DNA of 64,000 bases from CAUTUX01 sp963545485. Lineage in GTDB: Bacteria > Bacillota > Clostridia > Christensenellales > CAG-917. The stretch is from assembly GCA_963545485.1 (NCBI GenBank), contig CAUUJG010000005.1, positions 14,350 through 78,349 of the forward strand. The letters are read 5' to 3'. Position numbers and translations under genes: made by a program. The notes beneath the pieces were generated by a model that saw only the letters and a program-made list of their open reading frames with translations, had not been told where the DNA came from and ran no database searches. Position 1 is the stretch's first letter; each line of letters begins with the position of its first letter. This document shows positions 7,243 through 16,054 of this stretch, piece after piece.

Positions 7243-8430
7243 CTATCCGTTTACCCAGTTGATTATAGATTCTTTTTCAAGTAGTCCTCTAAATTTACTC
7301 TCATTAGCTTGAACATAACTTTTCTTTAACTTACATTCTATTGACCTAAGTTTATCGCAAAAGTTAAATGCCCTTTCTCCTATCTCTTCTACTGTACTTG
7401 GAATTGTTATTTCTTCGATACCTGTTTCATGAAACGCACTTGGTTCTATTTCTTTTAAGCCTTCATTTAGAGTCACTTTTTTAAGATTTGAACAACCCGC
7501 AAAAGCAAGTTTTCCTATTTTTTCTAATGTGCTTGGCATTCTTATTTCTTCGATACCTGCTCCAGCAAACGCTACTTGTTCTATTTCTTTCAATCCTTCA
7601 TTTAGAGTCACTTTTTTAAGATTTTTACACCCCCAAAAAGCACCGCCTCCTATCTTTTCTAATGTACTTGGCATTGTGACTTTTTCTATATTGCTATCGA
7701 AAAATATTTTAGCTCTTGTCTTTTTACACGTTAATGGTTTAGTTAATTTCTTTAGAAAAGCTACTTCCTTTAAAAAATCAGAAAACGCTCCTTCTATTAT
7801 TTCTATTATTTTATAACCTTTATAAATACTAGGAATTCTTACATCTGTTGCTTCTCCCTTATATTTCGTTATTACCAATCCGTTTGGAACTCTTACTATT
7901 TCAAACAACTTTTTTATCTCGGCATCGGTCATCTTTATTTCAACTTCTTGATCCAAATCAAAATCTTCACTAGGGGATTTCTTAATATGAGCAAGTCCCA
8001 AATTACTATTTAACGCAAGTAATTCCATCTTCTTCTTTTCAAATTCTTCTTGAGTTATTATGCCAAGATCAAGTAACTCTTTTAATTTTCTTAGTTTAGT
8101 AATATTTTCTGCTGGCATGTTGTTTTGTGTTGTTTCTCGTGCCACATTCTTTTTATTCTTAATATCTTCATCTTTAGAATTTGCCACCATAAATAAAGCC
8201 ACAACTGGAACAATGGGAATAAAAAACCCTACTATCAAAAGTATCCATATCGTATTATCATTTACAGATTTATTTTTTTTATTTTTGCCGTACTCAACAG
8301 TTACAACTATATGAAAGACAAAAGCTATTGTGACCAGAATATGCCCTATACCTATTATTAACGTTAGATAGCCCACTATATATAAGATAGCTGCATCTTT
8401 TGCCATTTTTTTAAGTTCATGTGATTCCAT
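7243..8430 (-). CDS. Membrane protein with SHOCT motif and BspA-like LRR domain
   Basis: 395 residues in three parts. Two or three membrane segments lie in residues ~13-85 (with FHIVVTVEYGKNKK between). A SHOCT-type short helix motif sits at ~112-140 (LKELLDLGIITQEEFEKKK). Then comes a run of LRR_5 units from ~165 to the end, including two almost identical repeats with KKVTLNEGLKEIE. There is no signal peptide and the topology is uncertain. It is 34 bp downstream of, and probably co-transcribed with, the gene at 8465-8947, which is a paralogue of its N-terminal part. Function unknown; a tethered binding protein is an inference. Terminated by the hairpin at 7185-7208. Confidence 0.75.
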   Translation of the reverse strand: MESHELKKMAKDAAILYIVGYLTLIIGIGHILVTIAFVFHIVVTVEYGKNKKNKSVNDNTIWILLIVGFFIPIVPVVALFMVANSKDEDIKNKKNVARETTQNNMPAENITKLRKLKELLDLGIITQEEFEKKKMELLALNSNLGLAHIKKSPSEDFDLDQEVEIKMTDAEIKKLFEIVRVPNGLVITKYKGEATDVRIPSIYKGYKIIEIIEGAFSDFLKEVAFLKKLTKPLTCKKTRAKIFFDSNIEKVTMPSTLEKIGGGAFWGCKNLKKVTLNEGLKEIEQVAFAGAGIEEIRMPSTLEKIGKLAFAGCSNLKKVTLNEGLKEIEPSAFHETGIEEITIPSTVEEIGERAFNFCDKLRSIECKLKKSYVQANESKFRGLLEKESIINWVNG

Positions 8431-8464
8431 TTCCCCTACTCCAAGTTAATTACTATAGTACATG

Positions 8465-8947
8465 TCATGCTAGTAGTTCATTTTTCTTCTTATCAAATTC
8501 CTCTTGAGTTATTATTCCTGAATCAAGCAACTCTTTTAGTTGTTTTAGTTTTTCAAAGTTATCAACTGTTTCTTCCCCTTTAGAGTTTTCAGCAGACATA
8601 TTATTTGTAGTTTCTCCACTCAACTTTTTAGAATTTGCAACTAAAAACAAAGCTACAATTTCAACAATATGCACAAAAAATCCGATTATCAATAATATAA
8701 AAACAGTATCTTTGCTATCTTTAGAAAATCTTCCATACTCAACTGTTACGATTATATGAAGTATAAAACTAACTAAATACATCGCACTAGCTATCGAATA
8801 AGTGATGACATATGCTATCACCATTCCCTTAGGATTTGCAGTTACGAGTGCCATAGCTATTATAAGTCCTACTATAATTAACACAAAAACTAGAATTTTT
8901 AGTATTGCAGTATTCTTTGCAAGTTTTTTGATTTTATTAATTTCCAT
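8465..8947 (-). CDS. Membrane protein with C-terminal SHOCT motif
   Basis: 160 residues: four or so hydrophobic segments (KILVFVLIIVGLIIAMALV, the MVIAYVITYSIA region, the LVSFILHIIVTVEYG region, the VFILLIIGFFVHIVEIVALFLV region), then a SHOCT helix (LKELLDSGIITQEEFDKKK) at the very end. The motifs IIVTVEYG and ALFLVANSKK are shared with the neighbouring 395-residue protein, showing duplication. Start set at 8947, because GGAGG sits 5 bp upstream; the longer TTG start is not needed. First gene of a two-gene unit under a poly-G promoter. Function unknown. Confidence 0.75.
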   Translation of the reverse strand: MEINKIKKLAKNTAILKILVFVLIIVGLIIAMALVTANPKGMVIAYVITYSIASAMYLVSFILHIIVTVEYGRFSKDSKDTVFILLIIGFFVHIVEIVALFLVANSKKLSGETTNNMSAENSKGEETVDNFEKLKQLKELLDSGIITQEEFDKKKNELLA

Positions 8948-8975
8948 TATTTCCTCCAAAATTTAATATATTAAA

Positions 8976-9006
8976 ATCTTACCCCCCCCCCATTTAATTT
9001 TGTCAA
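8976..9006 (-). promoter_or_regulatory. Promoter with poly-G(10) spacer, membrane-protein operon
   Basis: Read on the minus strand: TTGACA (9006-9001), a 19-bp spacer AAATTAAAT plus ten G (8991-8982), then TAAGAT (8981-8976). Same layout and same tract length as the promoter at 6783-6813, with flanking homology. Drives 8465-8947 and probably 7243-8430. Confidence 0.8.
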
Positions 9007-9069
9007 TAGTTGAGTGAATTCGAGGTTATGAAAACATATGCAGTGGTCATTCAAATTAATATGATAATT

Positions 9070-9408
9070 CTTGGAAAAATAAAAAAGCCCCTATTTCTAG
9101 AAGCCATAATTTGAGAACATTCACCATATTCTCCCAACAACTCAACTCATCAATAACCGCACATCTAACCCACTCAATTGACCAAATTCAACACCTCTGC
9201 TCCACAAGTATTATTAAGCTTAATCTACAAACCCACGCACCCAAAATTGCTACCTGATCATATCGAATTTACCCAAAATATTGCCCCTATGTGCCCTTGT
9301 TTTGATGGTTTGATTTCTTTTGATGGGATTATCAACGGTGAGCGGAGAGACCTTGGAATTGAGGGAAATGGTTATAATAAAATATGGACATCGTGTTGGG
9401 ACATCCAT
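9070..9408 (-). repeat. Dispersed cassette repeat, copy C (complete)
   Basis: Left terminator hairpin GCCCCTATTTCTAGAAGC at 9087-9104 (minus strand, followed by T-run). Central CACCATATTCTCCCAACAACTC and CCACGCACCCAAAATTGC blocks. Right end ATGGACATC...GACATCCAT at 9384-9408, forming a stem in minus-strand RNA downstream of the res gene (stop at 9502). The CCACGCACCC junction is identical to that touching the tRNA-Ser CCA in copy 0. Confidence 0.85.
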
Positions 9409-9501
9409 ACTCTTAATATTTTTCTTTATTTGATTATAAACTCTCCCCCTAACAAACTATTTCATAAATCCTAATTGTTTTGTCATATGGCACATCACCA
9501 T

Positions 9502-11715
9502 TTAGAAAATTTTTTCTATTGGCATCCATCTATTGTCTGACATTTTCAATACGAACTCAGTGTTGTTGATATAAAGGTTATTGTCGACGTCACGAACAAA
9601 ACCCCAACTTAGATGTTTTTCATTTGCATATTTCTTAAGTGCATTAAATTTATTACCAATCTGGGCATCTATATTCTTGTTTGTTCCAGCAATCTCGCCA
9701 CCTTTTGTTTCAATAACCCACACCGTCCCATCTTTCTTTTTTACAATATAGTCTGGATAAAATAACCATTGTTTTTGAACAGCATCGATATATACAATTG
9801 AAAAATATTGTTGACCAGAATCGCCGTTTTTATACACCCAATCAATATCATCTCTTCTTTCACAATACTGTTCAAATAATTGCTCACAAGTGCTTCTAAT
9901 CAATCTCGTATTAAATTCAGATGTGTACCCATCATAGGCATTACTCAATATGTCAATGACCTTTTTAGTAGTTGGATCGTATTTAAAAAAATCTTCAACT
10001 AGCATATGGAAGGTTGATGTTTTCACAAACAAATCCATTCTGCCCTGTTTAACCATTCCAGCTGTTACTTCTTTGAATTCTTCTTTTAGTTTTTTTTCAT
10101 TGTTGATTATAAAGGCATAGAAGAAATCTGTATCGAGATTGAGCAGTTTCTTATATTTGTTTGTTTGTTTTTTGAACAAGCGTTCTAGAATTGCTTTTGT
10201 CTGTTTTGTTTCAAGACCAATGACTTTTTTAAGTTCATCAGTAGCATGTAACAAATAAATACCATGTTTATGCGTATTCACCTTTCTTTTAGTTTCAATT
10301 ACTCGTGCTGTCTCATCACCTACTGTCTCTGTTTTTACATAAGTACCAGTCAGTGTTTGACCAAGCAATGAATCGCCAAATACATATCCAGCATTTTCAA
10401 GTTTTAGTTGATTTTGTTTTTTATCGGCGGTTAGCTTGTATTTCTCCACAAAGAAATCGTATATCTTATTCGAGACATCACGCTCCCCCATTATTGATAA
10501 ATCACGATCACGAACTTGTTTTTCGAGCTCAAATGTTTTGCATTTATCCTTTAGAAATAGACGCCTCGTTTCGTACGCCTTATCCATTTGTTCAAGCAAT
10601 CCGTTTTTCCAAATCTCGTCGAATGTATATACGAAGCAATAGTCAAGAAGATTATCTTCATAATGTTTCGCTTCTGGCATCCTTCTAATTCTACCGATTG
10701 TTTGAATCTCAAATTGCTCACTCATTCCCTCACGAAGTTTCACTAGGATCTTTGCACGTGGACAATCCCAACCTGTGCTGATAGCTTGTTTCATGAGTAA
10801 AAAGACTGGTGTTGCATCATTGTCGGTCAAATTCTCAGGCAAATCCCGCTTGTCCTCGCTCATCCACTTACTAACAAATCCGTTCTCATATGTATAACCC
10901 ATATCCCTAAGTTTTTGTTCTACTGCTTCTATTGTTTCTGGTTGTCCGTTTGGAAATTGAATTAATACAAGAGGTCTGATTTTCTTTTCTATTTCATTGT
11001 ATCGTTTTTGAATAGCTTTTCTCTTTTCATCTGCAAGTTCTAATAACCTATCATAGTCATTATCTATTACTTCCCCACGCTCAATGCCTTCATTGACTGA
11101 CAGTGCTTTTGTTATTAACCCTGCGTCAATCACCCTTCTTTCGTCAATTTCATAGTACTCAAACCTTTTATTCTCTCTAGCAGTGGCACTCATCCTTATT
11201 ATGTGTTTGGCAGTGAAAGAGTCAATTATTGCATTTGCTTTCGCAGTATTATTGGAGTGTTCCTCATCAATTATAATGATAAAATATATATTGTTGCACC
11301 TTGCTTCATCAATTCTATCATACAATGTTTTCCGTTCACTCTCGGTTATTGCCCTATTACCAGTCTTCGTCACTAATTCCCAATTAATAAATGTCGTGCT
11401 TCCCGCTGTAAAACCGCTGGTTAAGGCATCATTTAATGTTTGTGCTTTCATGGTTGGGGCTATTTTTAGCATCTTTCGACGGCTTTGTTCCTCGAGGTCT
11501 CCTTTGCCAGGACATAACCATATAAAAGCAACATTTTTGTCAACTTTATTAAAAAACTCGTTTATGTAATTGATGAGAATTATTGTTTTACCTGAACCAG
11601 TAGGTGATTTAATCGTTACAGTCGGTTTATGATTCCCTGTCGTTAATTCAATTAACTTTATTACCGCATCTTCCTGAAAATCAAAAAGTTTGATATTCAC
11701 ATTTCCACTTACCAT
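9502..11715 (-). CDS. res: Type III restriction enzyme, Res subunit (helicase/nuclease)
   Basis: 737 residues. Superfamily 2 helicase core: Walker A SPTGSGKT at 37-44, DEEH (DEAD-box variant) at 150-153, SATARE near 176, and a C-terminal helicase motif with QTIGRIRR. A PD-(D/E)XK nuclease follows at about 654-672 (PDY...VIETKGG). With Mod it cuts DNA that lacks the Mod methyl mark on suitably paired sites. It overlaps the mod stop by 7 bp (translational coupling). It is somewhat shorter than many Res subunits (900+), but all motifs are present. If mod is out of frame, Res should lack its specificity partner. Confidence 0.9.
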   Translation of the reverse strand: MVSGNVNIKLFDFQEDAVIKLIELTTGNHKPTVTIKSPTGSGKTIILINYINEFFNKVDKNVAFIWLCPGKGDLEEQSRRKMLKIAPTMKAQTLNDALTSGFTAGSTTFINWELVTKTGNRAITESERKTLYDRIDEARCNNIYFIIIIDEEHSNNTAKANAIIDSFTAKHIIRMSATARENKRFEYYEIDERRVIDAGLITKALSVNEGIERGEVIDNDYDRLLELADEKRKAIQKRYNEIEKKIRPLVLIQFPNGQPETIEAVEQKLRDMGYTYENGFVSKWMSEDKRDLPENLTDNDATPVFLLMKQAISTGWDCPRAKILVKLREGMSEQFEIQTIGRIRRMPEAKHYEDNLLDYCFVYTFDEIWKNGLLEQMDKAYETRRLFLKDKCKTFELEKQVRDRDLSIMGERDVSNKIYDFFVEKYKLTADKKQNQLKLENAGYVFGDSLLGQTLTGTYVKTETVGDETARVIETKRKVNTHKHGIYLLHATDELKKVIGLETKQTKAILERLFKKQTNKYKKLLNLDTDFFYAFIINNEKKLKEEFKEVTAGMVKQGRMDLFVKTSTFHMLVEDFFKYDPTTKKVIDILSNAYDGYTSEFNTRLIRSTCEQLFEQYCERRDDIDWVYKNGDSGQQYFSIVYIDAVQKQWLFYPDYIVKKKDGTVWVIETKGGEIAGTNKNIDAQIGNKFNALKKYANEKHLSWGFVRDVDNNLYINNTEFVLKMSDNRWMPIEKIF

Positions 11716-13429
11716 GATTCTCCAACCTCCTTCATTTCAAAATCAAAATAATAATCTGGAATTGTTTGTATTTTCACTTTATCAAAAAGCTCTATCTGCT
11801 TAGTCGATAACAAAACTTCTCTAGAAATGTATATACACTCTGGAAAATTGTTTTTATCCCATTTTGCTTCCAAATCGTCTGCAGCACTATCGTTTAATAA
11901 AACAACATATTTCTTGCCGTCAATCTTTATTCCATTTTCAAGTTGTATCATTTCACATACGTGTTCAAGTAAGGCATCTAATAAAAAGTCCTCATCTCGT
12001 GATACAAAATCTGTCTTGTAATATTTTAAATTATGTGGTAACTCCTTCTGAATATTCTTAAGCCTTTGATAGGTGACTTCCTCGCAAATTTTATTCTCAT
12101 TATTCGTGCAAAGTATATATCTGCGATTCCCGCCATCTTCTTTGTTTAATTCAATCACTGCATGACCTGTTGTACCTGAACCCGCAAAAAAATCTAAAAT
12201 TATTGTGGGTTCGCTATTCTTTGTTTCTGCACTTTTAATCAAGCGTTTTAATAACTTTAATGGTTTTGGATAATCAAATTTACCTCGACCTAATATTTTG
12301 ATGACTTCATTGTTCCCGTTTGTTGAATCAGTAATTATATTTTTTAAATTCGTAGAGAACATGTCTCTAATTTTTGTAAATATCCTAAATGTGTCTCCGT
12401 CCTTTTGAAAATGAAGATTTTCTACATCTTCACAAACTTTTTTTTCAGACCATCTCCATGCATGAAATTTATGTATACCATCTGCATTGTTGTGAGGTTT
12501 TATCAAAACAAAATTTGGATCTATTTTTTTTACTACTTCTCCATCATCTATCTTGGCAGTAATTACTTCTTTCGTTCTATCATTATAATAAATGTTATAA
12601 ACTAAATTTGGTCTAGTTTCTTCATTGAAGGCAGAGTTCGTGTTAAATAACTCATTTTTAATCACATACTCACTTATTTTGTCTTTATATATTCTATATT
12701 CATTGTTTTTATAAATTGAAGGCATTTCTGTCGACAATTCTCTTATGTCTCCCTTAAAAGTATGAATATTTTCACCTGTTGCCGCATATAACAAAATATT
12801 TTCATATGTCTTGACAGCTCCACCACGCCCAATTTGTCTACCTTTAGAATTATTTATCCATACAAAATCTGAAATAAAATTTTGTTCACCAAATATAGAA
12901 TCACATAAAAGTTTTAAATTATACAACTCGTTATCATCAATACTGATAAAAATAACACCGTTTTCTTTTAGTAATTGTTTTGCTATGCATAATCGTTTTG
13001 CCATAAAAGATAGCCATTTTGAATGTCTATAGCCATCTTCTTCTCCAACCATTGCATCATCATAAATAAATTCCTTCCCCGTGTTGTATGGCGGATCAAT
13101 ATAAATTACATCAATTTTTCCCTTATGTGTTTTTTGTAATAAATACAGAGAGTGTAAATTGTCTCCCTCTAGTAGAAAATTATACCCCCCCCCCGCACAT
13201 TGCTTATTATTTTTTCTTTTACTTCGGTAAAAACAGGAATATTGCCCCGTATATTATCATCAACTGTTTCTGTATGTTCCTCCCAAACCAAACCATACTT
13301 TTTACTTTTCAAAGCACTCTCAATTTCCCCAATTGCTACAAGGGACTCATCATCTGTCTTATTTTGTTCTTTAAGTTGTTGAAGAAAATTTAGCATCTTT
13401 TCTCTCTTCAGTTTTGATATATTCCCCAT
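11709..13429 (-). CDS. mod: Type III DNA methyltransferase Mod, frameshifted at a poly-G tract (phase OFF)
   Basis: Adenine-N6 methyltransferase giving the type III system its specificity. The gene starts at 13429 (AAGGAG upstream) with the typical Mod N-terminus (LQQLKEQNKTDDESLVAIGE...KKYGLVWEEH). It runs into ten G at 13194-13185 and then stops 5 codons later. In the frame shifted by one base the protein resumes as YNFLLEGDNLHSLYLL, contains DPPYNTG (motif IV) and continues past 13052 through ILDFFAGSGTTGHAV (motif I/FxGxG) to 11709. Eight or eleven G would restore one frame of about 573 residues. The internal ATG at 13052 would give a 447-residue product lacking DPPY, so inactive. Sequenced state: OFF. 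Confidence 0.88.
13185..13194 (-). repeat. Poly-G(10) tract inside mod (contingency locus)
   Basis: Ten consecutive C on the plus strand, ten G in the coding strand. The upstream frame enters as GTG CGG GGG GGG GGT ATA; the methyltransferase frame requires the G run to end on a codon boundary before TAT AAT TTT. That needs 8 or 11 G. The same tract length (10) occurs in the two poly-G promoters of this island. Confidence 0.9.
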
Positions 13430-13624
13430 TTTTGCTCCTTATTCTTTTTTATTGGCGAAAACATGCCAAACTTTAATACATATTAATTAAATAAGAGAGA
13501 AATATCAATTTAATTTATTAGTGACGACTGCCATGAGCCCGCATCACACGGTTGTCCAATAGAATTTAGTTTGATTAAAATATTTTGATAACGGTACATC
13601 TAATTCACCTAATACAAGACATCC

Positions 13625-13843
13625 CCCACTCCAAATCCCTTATCAAGAATATTCTACAAACCCACCGCCAACAAATCACTAACGGATAATATCAAAACTA
13701 GCCCAAACATTGCCCCTACATGCCCTAGATTTCGTGACTTTGATGTTTATGACTACATTATTCACCGTGAGATACTAACCCCTTAAATAATAGGAAATGA
13801 TTATGTATGGGAATAAAATATGGGCATCGGTTAGGACATCCAT
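13625..13843 (-). repeat. Dispersed cassette repeat, copy D (diverged)
   Basis: Right part of the repeat only, with many substitutions: ACAAACCCACCGCCAACAAA, CCCAAACATTGCCCCTACATGCCCTAG, then AATAAAATATGGGCATC...GGACATCCAT at the end, ahead of the isochorismatase-family gene stop (13859). The left terminator block is not recognisable. The stretch 13430-13624 before it is AT-rich and holds the mod promoter; nothing else seen. Confidence 0.6.
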
Positions 13844-13858
13844 TTCAACTATTTTATT

Positions 13859-14389
13859 TTAGTCAATATCTTCTTTGACATTTATGATTTTCCCTATCAA
13901 ACATTTCTTCCCAATCAGTCTATTCAAAATGTCTAGCCCTGACTTATGCATCTCGATTCCAGCGTTAGAAAAACAATACTCCGTTAAAACAATAGGCATT
14001 ATACCCTTTTCAAACAAGTCTACCGCTATCTTTAGAACACAACAATCAGTATCAACTCCACAGACATGTACTTTATTTGGCACTCTGTTATTGTTTAATT
14101 TTTTAAGTAAATCTATAAAGTCATTATTAACGCAAGTATATACTTCCTTATCAACTACTTCATCTGCTTTAATTCCATCAACCAAATCGATATCTGGATT
14201 CTTTGAAAGTTTATCCCAGTTTAAATATTTCCTAAAAGGGCTTTCTTCCTTATTTATAAATCTAGTGGCTACTACTTTATCAAAACTGCCATTCCTAGTT
14301 AGGGCTATAATTTTATCCGCTACCTCTCTAGTTTCATTCGTTTGGCAAAACCCATTCTGTATATCCACTACAATTAAAATCTTATTCAT
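13859..14389 (-). CDS. Isochorismatase-family cysteine hydrolase
   Basis: About 176 residues. The opening ILIVVDIQNGF carries the family Asp; VHVCGVDTDCCVLKIA carries the nucleophilic Cys in the expected position. A Lys between them completes the usual Asp-Lys-Cys triad, though which one cannot be fixed by eye. Family members include nicotinamidases and isochorismatases; the substrate is not predictable. Start set at 14389, because GAGGGA sits just upstream; a longer frame to 14452 would overlap the preceding gene. It lies 7 bp after the membrane protein gene (14397-15623) and is probably co-transcribed with it as one cassette. Confidence 0.8.
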   Translation of the reverse strand: MNKILIVVDIQNGFCQTNETREVADKIIALTRNGSFDKVVATRFINKEESPFRKYLNWDKLSKNPDIDLVDGIKADEVVDKEVYTCVNNDFIDLLKKLNNNRVPNKVHVCGVDTDCCVLKIAVDLFEKGIMPIVLTEYCFSNAGIEMHKSGLDILNRLIGKKCLIGKIINVKEDID

Positions 14390-14396
14390 TAATCCC

Positions 14397-15623
14397 TCAT
14401 TTATTTTTATAGTTAAATAATACTGTAGCAATTGCAACCGCCAATAAGGCAATAAATAATATCCAATTTCTCCAACTAAATTGACTTTTCACGATATCCC
14501 AAACTGTTTTATACAATGATGACGCTGTGAAAACTGCTAGGAATATATCAACCACCACTTTGTTCTTTTTCTTCCTGTCTAGATTTTGTGCCTCTTTTAT
14601 TTTCTTTTGAATACTTATTTGATTTGCTACTGATTTATATAATTGTTTGACTTCTGATGTAGCTATTACCTTTTCAAGTATTGTTTTATACAGTGAACTC
14701 ATATTGGCACTTATTCCATTCTCTAACTCTGAATGTGAGTATTCAATTAAACTTGCTAGCCTTTGCAAACTCTCCATACTGCATGTACTAGTCTTGGTTA
14801 TGTTGTCCATACAATTGTCGGCAATAAACCATCTAGATTGGATATATGCCTCTACTTTAATTAACTCAGAAATCAATGGTATGTTCAAAACTTCTTCATA
14901 GCTTGTTAAATTTCTTTCTGCCTCAACTGCTACACCAGACCAAGAGTAATATGATAAGGCATTGTCTGCTTCCAATACGTACTTTACTTTTTCTGCTTTA
15001 CTTGCTTTTATATTTTTATCTATATTTGCCCATTCACTATTAGTAGTAACTTTGTTAAAAATCTTTGACTCCATTAAGTGATTAATTTCATTTTCGTTCA
15101 ATGCATTCTTATTAATCAAATAAACTGTCAACACATACGACAACCCATCGGCTTTATATGTTTTTGCCCCTGAAAATTTTCTAGTATGTGGAATCAATTT
15201 TTTCTTTACGCCCTCGCCTACTATCTTCCAACATAAATCACGGAACAACTCCATCATCTTTTTCTCTTCTGCAAAAATTTCCTTATCTTCGAAACGATTC
15301 AATATTGCTGCTTGAGATACTTCTTTTTGATAGTTTGCTAATAAAGCCTTGCTATATGTAAAAATTGATTTGTCGGTATTCTTCAGTGCGTTACCATCAA
15401 AGTCTGAAAGCACGAATATCCCCACTCCATTAGACAGGACATAACATTTTAAATGTGGCAACAAACTTGCAATGCAAATAGATGAGTCCACAAGGTCACT
15501 ATTATCAAATGAAATCCCATCAACAGTCTGCCCTAAATATTTTAAAGTGATATTGTCTTTTACCTCTATTCCATATTCTTTAGCTATATTTATGAGGTTT
15601 TGATTGAATGATTTTGCGAACAC
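14397..15623 (-). CDS. Uncharacterised protein with C-terminal membrane hairpin
   Basis: 408 residues. I do not recognise a family. Residues 1-310 look soluble and mixed alpha/beta. About 310-350 is a Lys/Glu-rich helical stretch (VANQISIQKKIKEAQNL...). The C-terminus has two hydrophobic segments (VVVDIFLAVFTASSLYKTVW, then WILFIALLAVAIATVLFNY) ending in KNK, so a tail-type membrane anchor with most of the protein on one side is likely. Paired with an isochorismatase-family hydrolase 7 bp downstream. The context (between a type III RM system and a macrodomain/nuclease pair) suggests an anti-phage module, but that is inference only. Confidence 0.6.
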   Translation of the reverse strand: MFAKSFNQNLINIAKEYGIEVKDNITLKYLGQTVDGISFDNSDLVDSSICIASLLPHLKCYVLSNGVGIFVLSDFDGNALKNTDKSIFTYSKALLANYQKEVSQAAILNRFEDKEIFAEEKKMMELFRDLCWKIVGEGVKKKLIPHTRKFSGAKTYKADGLSYVLTVYLINKNALNENEINHLMESKIFNKVTTNSEWANIDKNIKASKAEKVKYVLEADNALSYYSWSGVAVEAERNLTSYEEVLNIPLISELIKVEAYIQSRWFIADNCMDNITKTSTCSMESLQRLASLIEYSHSELENGISANMSSLYKTILEKVIATSEVKQLYKSVANQISIQKKIKEAQNLDRKKKNKVVVDIFLAVFTASSLYKTVWDIVKSQFSWRNWILFIALLAVAIATVLFNYKNK

Positions 15624-15827
15624 TGAATTTTTGAATTATTGACACTTAAACAATCATTGAAAATACACCCTAAATCAAAAGGGATAATGTGCACTTGTTG
15701 AATTGGGTTGCTTTCTATTACAAATTGCCTAGTCACATATTTATTATACAACCTAAAATTAAATTTTCTATCACTGAATATACTAAAGTAATGGCTAGTT
15801 CATAAGCTTCGTAGTCACAACATCAAC

Positions 15828-15965
15828 AAAATAAAAAAGCACCTATTTCTAGATGCAATTTTATGAGAGCCTCGAGCCCTGGTCTTATAAACCCAGTTTT
15901 TAACGACTGGCTGTTCTCTCGTTACGACCTCAATCGTACCACGCTTTTTTACGGCGTCAAATCGT
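15828..15965 (-). other. Partial repeat terminator joined to a structured, RNA-like segment
   Basis: 15835-15855 repeats the left-end terminator of the cassette repeat (GCACCTATTTCTAGATGC with A-run). Next to it is a segment not seen elsewhere in the window: on the minus strand GAGAGAACAG, CCAGT-cgttaaaa-ACTGG, then ...GGCTCTC, which could fold as an outer GAGAG/CTCTC stem around a CCAGT/ACTGG hairpin. The whole would be transcribed leftwards and end at the terminator. It may be a small RNA or the remnant of another insertion; no promoter assigned. The rest of 15624-15827 is AT-rich with nothing else recognised. Confidence 0.35.
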
Positions 15966-16054
15966 AAATAAAATATAAAGGAGCTTTATAAAAATGTCAA
16001 GATGTCGTTGAAAAACAAATCTCCTAAGAGGACATTAAAGAGTTATCAATATTA

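Noticed and set aside
11709..13052. 447-residue methyltransferase as a complete gene
   Set aside because: Lacks the DPPY motif, which is in the same frame just upstream of the ATG; better read as the downstream part of a frameshifted mod.
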